Origin: Candidatus Eisenbacteria bacterium
GTDB lineage: Bacteria; Eisenbacteria; RBG-16-71-46
Direction of reading: 5' to 3'
Length of the DNA stretch: 36,534 nucleotides
NCBI GenBank assembly: GCA_013140805.1
Contig: JABFRW010000051.1
Span: 1-36,534 of the forward strand
This document shows positions 17,056 through 24,226 of this stretch, piece after piece. Under the pieces are notes generated by a model. It had not been told where the DNA came from. It did no database searches and saw only the letters and a program-made list of their open reading frames with translations. How positions within the stretch are numbered: the first letter of the stretch is position 1; each line of letters opens with the position of its first letter. Position numbers and translations under genes: made by a program.

Positions 17056-17945
17056 GCGCCACGACCCTTCTGGATGCGCAACTGGATCATCGCGCCAATC
17101 AGCATGATCCCGAACAGCAGGAACGCGATCGAGGACGCGAGCCCGAGGCGCCACCATCGGAAGCCCTGCTCGTACATGAGCAGCACAATGCTGACGGTGC
17201 TGCGAAGCGGTCCGCCCTGCGTCATCACGTAGGGCTCCGGAAACAGCTGGAAGCTCGCCACCATGGTGTTGATCCCGACGAACAGGAAGGTGGGGGCGAG
17301 CGCCGGCAGCGTGATGTGGCGGAACTGAGCGAGGCCGCCCGCACCGTCGAGCCGCGCGGCCTCGTAGTGCTCCGCGGGGATGCTCTGCAGCCCGGCGACG
17401 AAGATCAGCATGTTGTAGCCGAAGTTCTTCCACACCGCGAGGATGATGATCGAGAACAGCGCGAGGTGCGGATCGCCGAGCCAGTCGGGGCCCTGGATAC
17501 CGAGCCCCGCCAGCGCGGAGTCGATGAGTCCGTAGCGCGGGTGGTAGAGGTAGCGCCACACGATCGCGACCGCGACCAGCGTGGTGACGACCGGCATGTA
17601 GAAAATCACGCGAAAGGTCGACTTGAAGCGCGCCAGCTTCGCGTTCACGAGCACCGCGGCGACCAGCGATGCCGCCACCGACAGCGGGCCGCCGACCAGC
17701 ACGTAGACGAAGGTGTTGCGCAGCGCGTTCCAGAACTCGGGGTCGGTGAGCGCCTGCTGGTAGTTGCGCCCGCCGATCCAGCGAGCGACCGAGGGATCGC
17801 CGATCGCGTAGATGTCGAAGTCGGTGAAGCTCATCACGAATCCGGTGACGACCGGCACCACGAAGAACACCGCGATCAGGATCAGGGCCGGCGCAAGGAA
17901 CACCCACGCCGTCGCATCCTGCCTCCGCAACGCGCGCACCGTCAT
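17052..17945 (-). CDS. ABC sugar permease, MalF/LacF type
   Basis: The 297-residue permease begins with a transmembrane segment (TAWVFLAPALILIAVFFVVP), is followed by about five more, and carries the EAA loop HYEAARLDGAGGLAQFRHITLP near 190-211. It pairs with the MalG-type permease encoded just downstream. The start at 17945 is chosen over 17963 because GGAG lies at the right distance before it. It follows the binding-protein gene after 40 bases and overlaps the next permease by four. Confidence 0.92.
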   Translation of the reverse strand: MTVRALRRQDATAWVFLAPALILIAVFFVVPVVTGFVMSFTDFDIYAIGDPSVARWIGGRNYQQALTDPEFWNALRNTFVYVLVGGPLSVAASLVAAVLVNAKLARFKSTFRVIFYMPVVTTLVAVAIVWRYLYHPRYGLIDSALAGLGIQGPDWLGDPHLALFSIIILAVWKNFGYNMLIFVAGLQSIPAEHYEAARLDGAGGLAQFRHITLPALAPTFLFVGINTMVASFQLFPEPYVMTQGGPLRSTVSIVLLMYEQGFRWWRLGLASSIAFLLFGIMLIGAMIQLRIQKGRGA

Positions 17946-17985
17946 CGCGTTCGCTCCAGGCATCGCCGCGCCGAGGGCCGCGCGA

Positions 17986-19257
17986 TCATCGCCTGTGCTC
18001 CAGCAGCCAGCGCCGTTTTTCGAGCATGCGATCGACCTCGCGATCGAGCGAGCGGAGTGCCACGTCGGGGGCGACGCTGCCGCGCACCGCGCGCTCGGCC
18101 CAATCCTGCAGCCGGATCGCGATCGGCTCCCACTCCGGCACCTTGGGCCACGGTGCGACGCGTTCCATCTGGCGTCCGAAGGCCGCGGTCGCAGGATCGC
18201 GTGTGAGCGCAGAGTCGCGCCACGCTTCGACGCGGGCCGGCAGATCGCCGGTGAGCTCGTAGAAGCGCACCTGCTGATCGGGCCGCGACAGGAACTCCAT
18301 CAGCTTCCACGCTTCCTCGGGGTGACGGGTGCCGCGAAACATCACGAGCGAGGATCCGCCGGCCATCGAGAGCCCCGGGCCGTCGGGGCCCGGCAGCGGG
18401 GCGGTGGTCCACTGCGATTGCGCCGCGGGAGACAATCGGCGCCGGAACTCGCCGAGGTTCCAGGGACCGGTGATCACCATTGCGAAGTAGCCGCGTTCGA
18501 ACTCCTGGTACATGTTCGCGATCTCGCTGTTCGAGAGCGGCGGAGCGAGGTGGCTCTTGAACAGGTCGACGAAGAACGTGAATGCGCCCGCGAACTCCGG
18601 CTGCGAGAACGCGCCGCGCGTCGCATTGTCGCGCAGGATCGGAGAGCCCGCCTGGAGCCCCAGGATCATGGGTGGATTCCATTCGTTGACCGGAAGGAAG
18701 ATCGCAAATCGCTCCGGTCCCACCACGCGCTTGATCGCTTCCATCGCGCGTCGCCACTCGGCCCAGGTGGTCGGCATCTCACGGTAGCCGGCCTGTGCGA
18801 GCAGATCGCGCCGATAGAAGAGCACGCGCGTGTCGACATACCAGGGCAGTCCGTACACCTGGCCGTCGACGACGTTGCCATCCCAGCTTCCGGCGAAGAA
18901 ACCACGCGCCGACACGGTGCTCGAGGTGTCGACGAATCCATCGAGCGGCCGCAGTGCGCGCAGCGCCACGAACTCGGCGATCCAGGTATTGCCGAGCTGC
19001 GAGAGGTCGGGCGCTGATCCGCCGACCTGCGCGGTGAGCAGCTTCTCGTGTGCGGCCGACCACGGGATCTGCTGGACTTCGACGCGCACGCCGGGATTCT
19101 CGAGTTCGAAGTCCCGCACCAGCTCCTCGACCACCTCGCCCTCGCGGCCCATCGCCCAGAAGCGCAGCGTCACCTGATTCGGCGCCGGCGCGCAGCTCAC
19201 GAATGCGGGCAGCACGGCGATCAAACACCACGCGATGGCGCGCGCGGAGCTCCTCAT
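17986..19257 (-). CDS. ABC sugar-binding lipoprotein (extracellular solute-binding family 1)
   Basis: The 423-residue protein has a lipoprotein signal (MRSSARAIAWCLIAVLPAFV, then S-C near residue 23; the lipobox is slightly off-consensus with F at -3). The mature part is a family-1 sugar-binding protein: VTLRFWAMGREGEVVEELV, FELENPGVRVEVQQIPW, APDLSQLGNTWIAEF, YGLPWYVDTRVLFYRRDLL and the late hinge segment WKLMEFLSRPDQQ. It delivers oligosaccharide to the two permeases encoded downstream. The start at 19257 overlaps the GH144 stop (ATGA), and a longer open frame to 19383 lies over GH144 coding sequence. It is the likely sophoro-oligosaccharide-binding component, by analogy with the Listeria innocua 1,2-beta-oligoglucan locus. 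Confidence 0.92.
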   Translation of the reverse strand: MRSSARAIAWCLIAVLPAFVSCAPAPNQVTLRFWAMGREGEVVEELVRDFELENPGVRVEVQQIPWSAAHEKLLTAQVGGSAPDLSQLGNTWIAEFVALRALRPLDGFVDTSSTVSARGFFAGSWDGNVVDGQVYGLPWYVDTRVLFYRRDLLAQAGYREMPTTWAEWRRAMEAIKRVVGPERFAIFLPVNEWNPPMILGLQAGSPILRDNATRGAFSQPEFAGAFTFFVDLFKSHLAPPLSNSEIANMYQEFERGYFAMVITGPWNLGEFRRRLSPAAQSQWTTAPLPGPDGPGLSMAGGSSLVMFRGTRHPEEAWKLMEFLSRPDQQVRFYELTGDLPARVEAWRDSALTRDPATAAFGRQMERVAPWPKVPEWEPIAIRLQDWAERAVRGSVAPDVALRSLDREVDRMLEKRRWLLEHRR

Positions 19258-20726
19258 GGAGCGGAGGGTGCGCGGTCGAGCCAGCCGCCCGTGAAGCCGG
19301 CGCGGCGCAGTCCACGAATCAGATGAGGATTGGTCCGCATGTGTTTCCACACCAGTTCGGAGCGCAGGTTCTCGATCATGCACACGATCGGCCCCTCGTC
19401 GATTCCGAGCCAGTCCGTGTCGAACCAGCCGACGCCCGGGACCACCTGACCATGCTGCAGCCGAATGGGCTGGTCGAGCGAGGGATTGAACGCGTCGAGG
19501 AATCCATATCGTCCATAGAGCGGTGCGCCGTATTTTTCTCGCATCGCCATCAGTGAGGGAATCACCACCTCGGGCGCGAATGCGATCGAGCCCGCGGCCG
19601 CAGTCGGAGCCAGCGTGCCATCGTCCTCGACGTGGAAGAACGCCGCTCCGCGCGCGGAGTAGGTGCGCAGCTTGCGCGACTTGCCGAGCAGCATGAGCGT
19701 CGTGTCGACGGGCCCGTCACATGCCGAGAGGCCCCACACCTCCGCTCCGTAGTCCTTCCAGCCGTTGGGATTCCGGATCGCATAGTCGCGCTGGGCGAGG
19801 GTCGCGCGGCGCGAGTTCTCGAAATAGTCGATGCCCTTCGCGCGCATGTACGAATCGGCGATGCCGCGGAAGTCCACCCAGATGTGCGAGTACTGGTGCC
19901 CGAACAGGGGCGGAAATCCCAGGTGCTCGTGGCCCTCGAACGTGCCCCACTGGTAGTTCTGGGTCCACGCCTGCCACGCCTCGGGCTCGACCGGATGAGT
20001 CGGCGAGCCGAGCGCCAGAATCATCATGATCATCGCCTCGTTGTAGCCCCGCCAGTCGTAGGGAATGAAGCCTTCCTCCGGGCTCCAGGCCAGCGCGATC
20101 GTCGGTGGGCGCACCTGGGCCCACTTCCAGTCGACGCGGCGATAGAGCGACTCGGCGAGCGCTCGAATCTCGACTTCGGCAGCATCACCTTGATCGAAGT
20201 ACGACTGGCAGAACAGCGCCCCCCCGAGCAGCAGGCCGGAGTCGACGGTCGAAAGTTCGACCTGCTCGAATCGACGCCCGGTGCCGGGCTCGAGGAAGTG
20301 GTAGTAGAAGCCGCGATACCCGGTGGCGCTGGCGCTCGAGTCGTGCGGCGCCGTCCAGAGGAATCGCAACGTCGCCAGCACGCGCCGGGCGGCCGCCGCG
20401 CGCGTGACCCAGCCGCGTTCCGCTCCGATCGGATAGGACGTGAGCGCAAATCCCATCGCTCCGGTGCTCGCGAACGAAGGCGTCGGGTAGCGATCCGGAG
20501 TGAGCCCCCGCGTGGTGTCACCGAGCTCCCAGAAGTAGAGAAAGCTGTGGCGTTGGAGCGAGTCGACGAACGCCTCGACCCGGGGCTCGGAGAGCCCGAG
20601 CGCACTCGCCTGCGATCGAACCTGAGCCTCGCGACACGACCCGATCGGAAGTGCCACCACCAACGCGACCAGGAGCGCCCAACGTCGCGCGAAGATTCCG
20701 GCGCATCCAGCCGACCACACGGTCAT
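19254..20726 (-). CDS. Lipoprotein GH144 endo-beta-1,2-glucanase
   Basis: The 490-residue protein has a lipoprotein signal (WALLVALVVALPIGSC, lipobox I-G-S-C near residue 31). The catalytic region is an (alpha/alpha)6 barrel of the GH144 type (Pfam 'glycoamylase' PF10091). It shows QRHSFLYFWE, YRGFYYHFLE, VELSTVDSGLLLGG, GYNEAMIMMILALGSP, FPPLFGHQYSHIWVDFR, KGIDYFENSRRATLAQ, AFAPEVVIPSL (with F preceding) and LGIDEGPIVCMIEN. These are shared nearly block for block with the protein at 31280-32872. GH144 members characterised so far act on linear beta-1,2-glucan. The start at 20726 has GGAGG just upstream, and a longer frame to 20825 runs across the operator. As first gene of the operon, it probably trims oligosaccharides in the periplasm or at a membrane face. 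Exact activity (endo or exo) is inferred. Confidence 0.88.
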   Translation of the reverse strand: MTVWSAGCAGIFARRWALLVALVVALPIGSCREAQVRSQASALGLSEPRVEAFVDSLQRHSFLYFWELGDTTRGLTPDRYPTPSFASTGAMGFALTSYPIGAERGWVTRAAAARRVLATLRFLWTAPHDSSASATGYRGFYYHFLEPGTGRRFEQVELSTVDSGLLLGGALFCQSYFDQGDAAEVEIRALAESLYRRVDWKWAQVRPPTIALAWSPEEGFIPYDWRGYNEAMIMMILALGSPTHPVEPEAWQAWTQNYQWGTFEGHEHLGFPPLFGHQYSHIWVDFRGIADSYMRAKGIDYFENSRRATLAQRDYAIRNPNGWKDYGAEVWGLSACDGPVDTTLMLLGKSRKLRTYSARGAAFFHVEDDGTLAPTAAAGSIAFAPEVVIPSLMAMREKYGAPLYGRYGFLDAFNPSLDQPIRLQHGQVVPGVGWFDTDWLGIDEGPIVCMIENLRSELVWKHMRTNPHLIRGLRRAGFTGGWLDRAPSAP

Positions 20727-20806
20727 TCGACCTCCGGAAGGCAGTTGAGCAGCGGGGTGGCGAGGTGTGGATGGGGCTTGAGCACGAGGCGAATCGAGTG
20801 CGAGGG

Positions 20807-20820
20807 TGTAACCGCTTACA
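20807..20820 (-). promoter_or_regulatory. LacI-type operator in GH144/ABC operon promoter
   Basis: On the minus strand it reads TGTAAGCGGTTACA, a near-perfect 14-bp palindrome with the central CG typical of LacI-family operators. Its first six bases, TGTAAG, lie where a -10 box would be, so bound repressor would block RNA polymerase. Confidence 0.78.
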
Positions 20821-20835
20821 TCCAAGTGCCTTCCC

Positions 20836-20841
20836 TGTCAA
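20836..20841 (-). promoter_or_regulatory. -35 box of GH144/ABC operon promoter
   Basis: TTGACA on the minus strand is a perfect -35 consensus, exactly 15 nt before the operator/-10 at 20820. Confidence 0.65.
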
Positions 20842-20849
20842 TGATTAGC

Positions 20850-20872
20850 TTGTGAGGCGAAGATTGTTGATG
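20850..20872 (-). repeat. Upstream box, arm 1 of a 23-nt inverted repeat
   Basis: It matches the reverse complement of 20974-20996 at 21 of 23 positions; the perfect core is GGCGAAGATTGT at 20856-20867 on the plus strand. It ends exactly 8 nt upstream of the GH144-operon -35. It is a candidate activator or second-regulator site. Confidence 0.7.
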
Positions 20873-20973
20873 CCTCGAATTCGGCACGTTCGACCACCGA
20901 AAATCGGGCTCTGGCACACCCGGTTCACGACTCGAGTCGGCGAAATTCTCGGCCTTCCTGGCCCCATTTCAGC

Positions 20974-20996
20974 CATCCACAATCTTCGCCACACAA
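20974..20996 (+). repeat. Upstream box, arm 2 of a 23-nt inverted repeat
   Basis: The core ACAATCTTCGCC is at 20979-20990. It ends exactly 8 nt upstream of the lacI -35 (21005). It has the same orientation relative to its promoter as arm 1 has to the GH144 promoter. Confidence 0.7.
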
Positions 20997-21004
20997 CCAA
21001 AGCG

Positions 21005-21031
21005 TTGACAGCGGAGTGACAGCGATGTAAT
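21005..21031 (+). promoter_or_regulatory. lacI-operon promoter
   Basis: TTGACA (21005-21010) is followed after 15 nt by TGTAAT (21026-21031), which differs from the -10 consensus TATAAT at one base. The short spacer is shared by all three promoters of this set. Confidence 0.68.
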
Positions 21032-21039
21032 CGTTTTCA
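21026..21039 (+). promoter_or_regulatory. LacI-type operator at lacI promoter (autoregulation)
   Basis: TGTAATCGTTTTCA fits the half-site pattern TGTAAnCGnTTnCA shared with 20807-20820 and covers the -10 box. Its place ahead of the regulator gene indicates autoregulation and control of the downstream surface genes. Confidence 0.75.
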
Positions 21040-21101
21040 CAACGAACTCACCCCGCCGCCTTTTCCCGAGCGAGCGGCCCTCCCAGCCCTTCGGAGTGCC
21101 C

Positions 21102-22160
21102 ATGGCAACCATTCGTGACGTGGCCCGCGAGGCGGGCGTCTCGATCGCCACTATCTCACGTGTTTTCAACGCCAGCGCGCGCGTGAGCGAAGACACGACC
21201 TCACGGGTCCGCGAAGTGGCGGAGCGCATGGGGTACTGGCCCAACGGTGCCGCCCGCAGCCTTATCACCAAGCGGACCAACGCGATCGGCGTGCTGCTGC
21301 CCGACCTCTATGGCGAGTTCTTCTCCGAGGTGATTCGCGGCATCGATCTCACGGCGCGGCGCGAGGGCTATCACCTGGTGGTTTCGAGCTCCCACGCCGA
21401 TTCCAACGAGCTGCTGACCGCGCTCCAGACGGTGCGAGGACGCATCGACGGCTTGATCGTGATGGCACCCGATCTGGCCGACTCGGCTCCGTTCGACGAA
21501 TCGGCGCTGCGCTTTCCGATCGTGCTCGTCAATCCCGGCTTCACGACGACTCGCTGTGCCTCGGTCAGCACCGACAACGTCACGGGTGCCCGCGCGATGG
21601 TGCGTCACCTGGCGGCGCTGGGTCATCGCGAGATCGCCTTCATCGGCGGACCGCCTTCGAATCTCGATGCGCGCCAGCGTCAGCAGGGCTACCACGAGGC
21701 GCTCGCCGAGCTCGGCCTGCCGGCGACCCCGGGGCTCGAGGTCACAGGATCGTTCACCGAGTCGTCGGGCTTCGAGGCGACGCGCGAGTTGCTGTCGCGC
21801 ACTCGTCGCCTGGGCGCGATCTTCTGCGCGAACGACTGCATGGCGGTCGGCGCGATGAGTGCGCTTCGCCAGGCGGGACTGCGCGTCCCGGACGACGTGG
21901 CACTCGCCGGCTTCGACGACATTTCGATCGCCAGCTATCTCACGCCACGCCTCTCCAGTGTGCGAGTCGAGGCTTCACGCCTCGGCGAACGCGCGGTTCA
22001 GCTGCTGCTCGGCTGTCTCGCGCGCGTGGCGGCCCCCGGGCCGCGGCAGCCGATGCCGCACGAGATTCTCCCGACCTCGCTCGTGGTTCGCGAGTCGAGT
22101 GGTGCCACGCCTGATCGAGTGATGCAGACCGCCAACGGCTCGGCGGTGCCAAGCTCCTGA
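21102..22160 (+). CDS. LacI-family transcriptional regulator of the glucan locus
   Basis: The 352-residue protein has an N-terminal helix-turn-helix (ATIRDVAREAGVSIATISRV, then the hinge helix near PNGAARSL) and a periplasmic-binding-like effector domain. That domain contains AIGVLLPDLYGEFFSEVIRGI, STDNVTGARAMVRHL, HREIAFIGGP, AIFCANDCMAVGA and VALAGFDDISIASYLTP, all standard for the family. The ATG at 21102 has CGGAG five bases upstream; a GTG at 21096 adds two residues. It sits behind its own operator and first in the plus-strand operon. LacI proteins usually release DNA when a cognate sugar binds, so sophorose or a sophoro-oligosaccharide is the inferred inducer. Operators at 20807, 21026 and probably 9594 define its likely regulon. 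Confidence 0.95.
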   Translation: MATIRDVAREAGVSIATISRVFNASARVSEDTTSRVREVAERMGYWPNGAARSLITKRTNAIGVLLPDLYGEFFSEVIRGIDLTARREGYHLVVSSSHADSNELLTALQTVRGRIDGLIVMAPDLADSAPFDESALRFPIVLVNPGFTTTRCASVSTDNVTGARAMVRHLAALGHREIAFIGGPPSNLDARQRQQGYHEALAELGLPATPGLEVTGSFTESSGFEATRELLSRTRRLGAIFCANDCMAVGAMSALRQAGLRVPDDVALAGFDDISIASYLTPRLSSVRVEASRLGERAVQLLLGCLARVAAPGPRQPMPHEILPTSLVVRESSGATPDRVMQTANGSAVPSS

Positions 22161-22237
22161 TTCCAACCGGATCGCCCACCGCGGTCCGTCCCGTTCCCGT
22201 GTTGCACCTCGCACCTCGTCTGCTGGAGGTAGTCATC

Positions 22238-24163
22238 ATGAGAGCCCGAATTTTCGCGGTCGCGGCGCTCGCGCTGTTTCTCGCCGCGACGGCCCACGCA
22301 CAGGTTGCACGTCAGGACGTGTTCTGGGCCCGCTCGACCGGGGGAGCCGCGATCACGCTGGATGGTTTGCTCAATGAGCCGGCGTGGGCGCAGGCCGAGT
22401 CACTCAAGATTCGCTGGCAGCAGGACACCGGCATTCCGGGCAGCGGTTACAAGGCGGAGGGCGGCATCCTGCCGGTCGATCCGACCCGTGCCACGATCAA
22501 GTTCCTGACCGTCGGCAATCGCCTCTACATGGCGGCGATCGTGCCGGACAGCTCGATCGGCGGCTCCGAGGAGTTCAATCGCTTCGACGGCATCCTCATG
22601 CAGTTCAAGGACAAGACGGTCGTGGGTGCGCATCCGGCGCCGCCGGCCGAGTTCCTGTACTCGTGGTGGTACCCGGGCACCTCGCAGAACCCGCGTGCGG
22701 TCAACAAGCTTCCGGGCTTCGTCGGCAAGTGGGGCAACTTCCCGCCCGACACGGCACGCACTCCGACCCAGATCGACAACTGGAACGCGGTCACGGTCGT
22801 GACCGGCATCACGAATGCCGACGGCATCAGCCCGGCCGATTCGACCGACAAGCGCTGGGTGGTCGAGATGATGTTCAACCTCGAGGGCGTTGGTTACGAC
22901 ATCACGGACGCCGACGGCGACATCGTCGCGTTCAACCTCTCGCTCTACGACTGCGACTGGTTCTGGACCAACCCGCTGAGCTTCTTCTTCTCGGTGAACC
23001 GCACCTGGTGGCAGGGCCCGTGGGGAAACTCGGCGGGCTACAACTCGGTGCGTCTGTTCGCGCGTCCGAACGTGACGATCGCATCGGGCGCGGTTCCGGT
23101 CGTCGCCCCGGAGTTGATCGTTCCGAACGCCGGCAACTACCCGGTGCCCGCGATCGACGGTCAGCTGAACGACCAGGTGTGGTCGCACGCGCCGCACTTC
23201 GACATTCGCTACGGTGACGATGCGAACTTTGCGACCTACCCGGGTCTCGGGCCGGTGCTCAGCGGTCAGTATCAGCCGGTGATCGCCGGCAACCAGGCGT
23301 TCATCGGGGATCCGGCCGACGCGACGGTCTACTACTTCGTGCGCGATGACTCGCTGTTCCTCGGCTTCGACGTCCGCGACCAGTTCGTGCAGTACAGCCT
23401 CGATGAGAACCTGTACGACGGCTTCCGCGTGTCGCTCAATGAGTACACGCTGCACGACTTGGTCGATCACGTGCTGCAGGGTCGGCGCCTCACGTTCCAG
23501 GTCGGACCGACCGGTCAGGCGAAGACGCTCGACTATCTGACCACGATGCAGGACACCTCCGGCACCGCCCGCGTGCGGCTGTTCCTCAAGCCCGGAACCG
23601 TCGTCGACAACCCGCCGCAGGCGCTCGACAACGGTTACCAGGCAGAGCTGGTCGTCAACCTGCGCGGACTCGGATACCCGGCCGGACTCGGCGAGCGTCG
23701 TCTTCACTGGGGCATCACGCACATCGATGGCGACCAGTTCTCGGCGCCCGAGGACACGTATGGCGCGCGGGCATGGTGGTTCCGCGAGTACGACAGCACG
23801 AGCGGTCCGGTGTGGGCGCATCTGTCGGCGACCCAGTTCGTCACCGGCGTCGGCGACGGCGATCCGACCCCCGCGGGACCTTCGCTCGCACTGCTCGGCA
23901 GTCATCCGAACCCGTTCAAGTTCGGCACCGCGGTCCGCTTTTCGCTGCCCCGAGAGGCCGACGTTCGACTCGACGTCTACGACCTGCAGGGGCGCCACGT
24001 GAGCCGGGTTGCGGGCGGTCGTCTCGCCGCCGGCCCCCAGCAGCTCCAGGTGCTCGGCCAGTCGTGGCGTTCGGGCGTCTACCTGTATCGTCTGCGCATG
24101 ATCGATCCCGCGACCGGGGTCGAGCTCGCGAGCGCGAACGGCCGCATGCTCAAGGTGAACTGA
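22238..24163 (+). CDS. Surface CBM9-like protein with T9SS-type C-terminal domain
   Basis: The 641-residue protein has a Sec signal (MRARIFAVAALALFLAATA, then HAQ near residue 21). It contains two CBM9/PF06452-like beta-sandwich modules, each opening with the hallmark D-G-x-L-N-(E/D)-x-x-W: LDGLLNEPAWAQA at about 37 and IDGQLNDQVWSHA at about 306. It ends in a FlgD-Ig/T9SS type A-like domain (about 550-641): SHPNPFKFGTAVRFSLP, VRLDVYDLQGR, SGVYLYRLRM. CBM9-like modules bind sugars or support carbohydrate capture, and such C-terminal domains send cargo across the outer membrane. It is the first structural gene after lacI. GGAGG eight bases upstream fixes the start. It is probably a surface glucan-binding protein; the ligand is inferred. 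Confidence 0.85.
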   Translation: MRARIFAVAALALFLAATAHAQVARQDVFWARSTGGAAITLDGLLNEPAWAQAESLKIRWQQDTGIPGSGYKAEGGILPVDPTRATIKFLTVGNRLYMAAIVPDSSIGGSEEFNRFDGILMQFKDKTVVGAHPAPPAEFLYSWWYPGTSQNPRAVNKLPGFVGKWGNFPPDTARTPTQIDNWNAVTVVTGITNADGISPADSTDKRWVVEMMFNLEGVGYDITDADGDIVAFNLSLYDCDWFWTNPLSFFFSVNRTWWQGPWGNSAGYNSVRLFARPNVTIASGAVPVVAPELIVPNAGNYPVPAIDGQLNDQVWSHAPHFDIRYGDDANFATYPGLGPVLSGQYQPVIAGNQAFIGDPADATVYYFVRDDSLFLGFDVRDQFVQYSLDENLYDGFRVSLNEYTLHDLVDHVLQGRRLTFQVGPTGQAKTLDYLTTMQDTSGTARVRLFLKPGTVVDNPPQALDNGYQAELVVNLRGLGYPAGLGERRLHWGITHIDGDQFSAPEDTYGARAWWFREYDSTSGPVWAHLSATQFVTGVGDGDPTPAGPSLALLGSHPNPFKFGTAVRFSLPREADVRLDVYDLQGRHVSRVAGGRLAAGPQQLQVLGQSWRSGVYLYRLRMIDPATGVELASANGRMLKVN

Positions 24164-24174
24164 CCTTCTTCGCG

Positions 24175-24207
24175 GCGCCGGCGGAGGACCCCTTCCCCCG
24201 CCGGCGC
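24175..24207 (+). terminator. Strong hairpin between CBM9-like and TonB-receptor genes
   Basis: GCGCCGGCGG (24175-24184) and CCGCCGGCGC (24198-24207) make a perfect 10-bp G/C stem with a 13-nt loop in the 63-base gap. There is no U-tract. It is a probable attenuator or mRNA stabiliser that sets a higher level for the upstream binding protein than for the receptor. Confidence 0.5.
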
Positions 24208-24226
24208 GAGGTGAACTCCGCCCCAC

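Larger units (their letters stand above)
20727..21101. other. 375-base divergent control region between GH144 operon and lacI operon
   Basis: This is a non-coding region with two mirror-image promoters. Reading outward from the centre on each strand there is a 23-nt box, an 8-nt gap, TTGACA, a 15-nt gap and a LacI-type operator. Leaders of about 76 to 81 bases follow before each start codon. The middle (20873-20973) between the two boxes shows nothing further that I can name. Confidence 0.8.

Noticed and set aside
19254-20726. Annotation as a glucoamylase, as the Pfam 'glycoamylase' name might suggest
   Set aside because: The conserved blocks fit the PF10091/GH144 group rather than GH15 starch enzymes, and the neighbours (GH94 NdvB-like, GH1) point to beta-glucan.
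20850-20872. CRP/FNR-type site suggested by TTGTGA
   Set aside because: The expected symmetric TCACA or ATCAA half-site at the right spacing is missing; only the long inverted repeat is supported.
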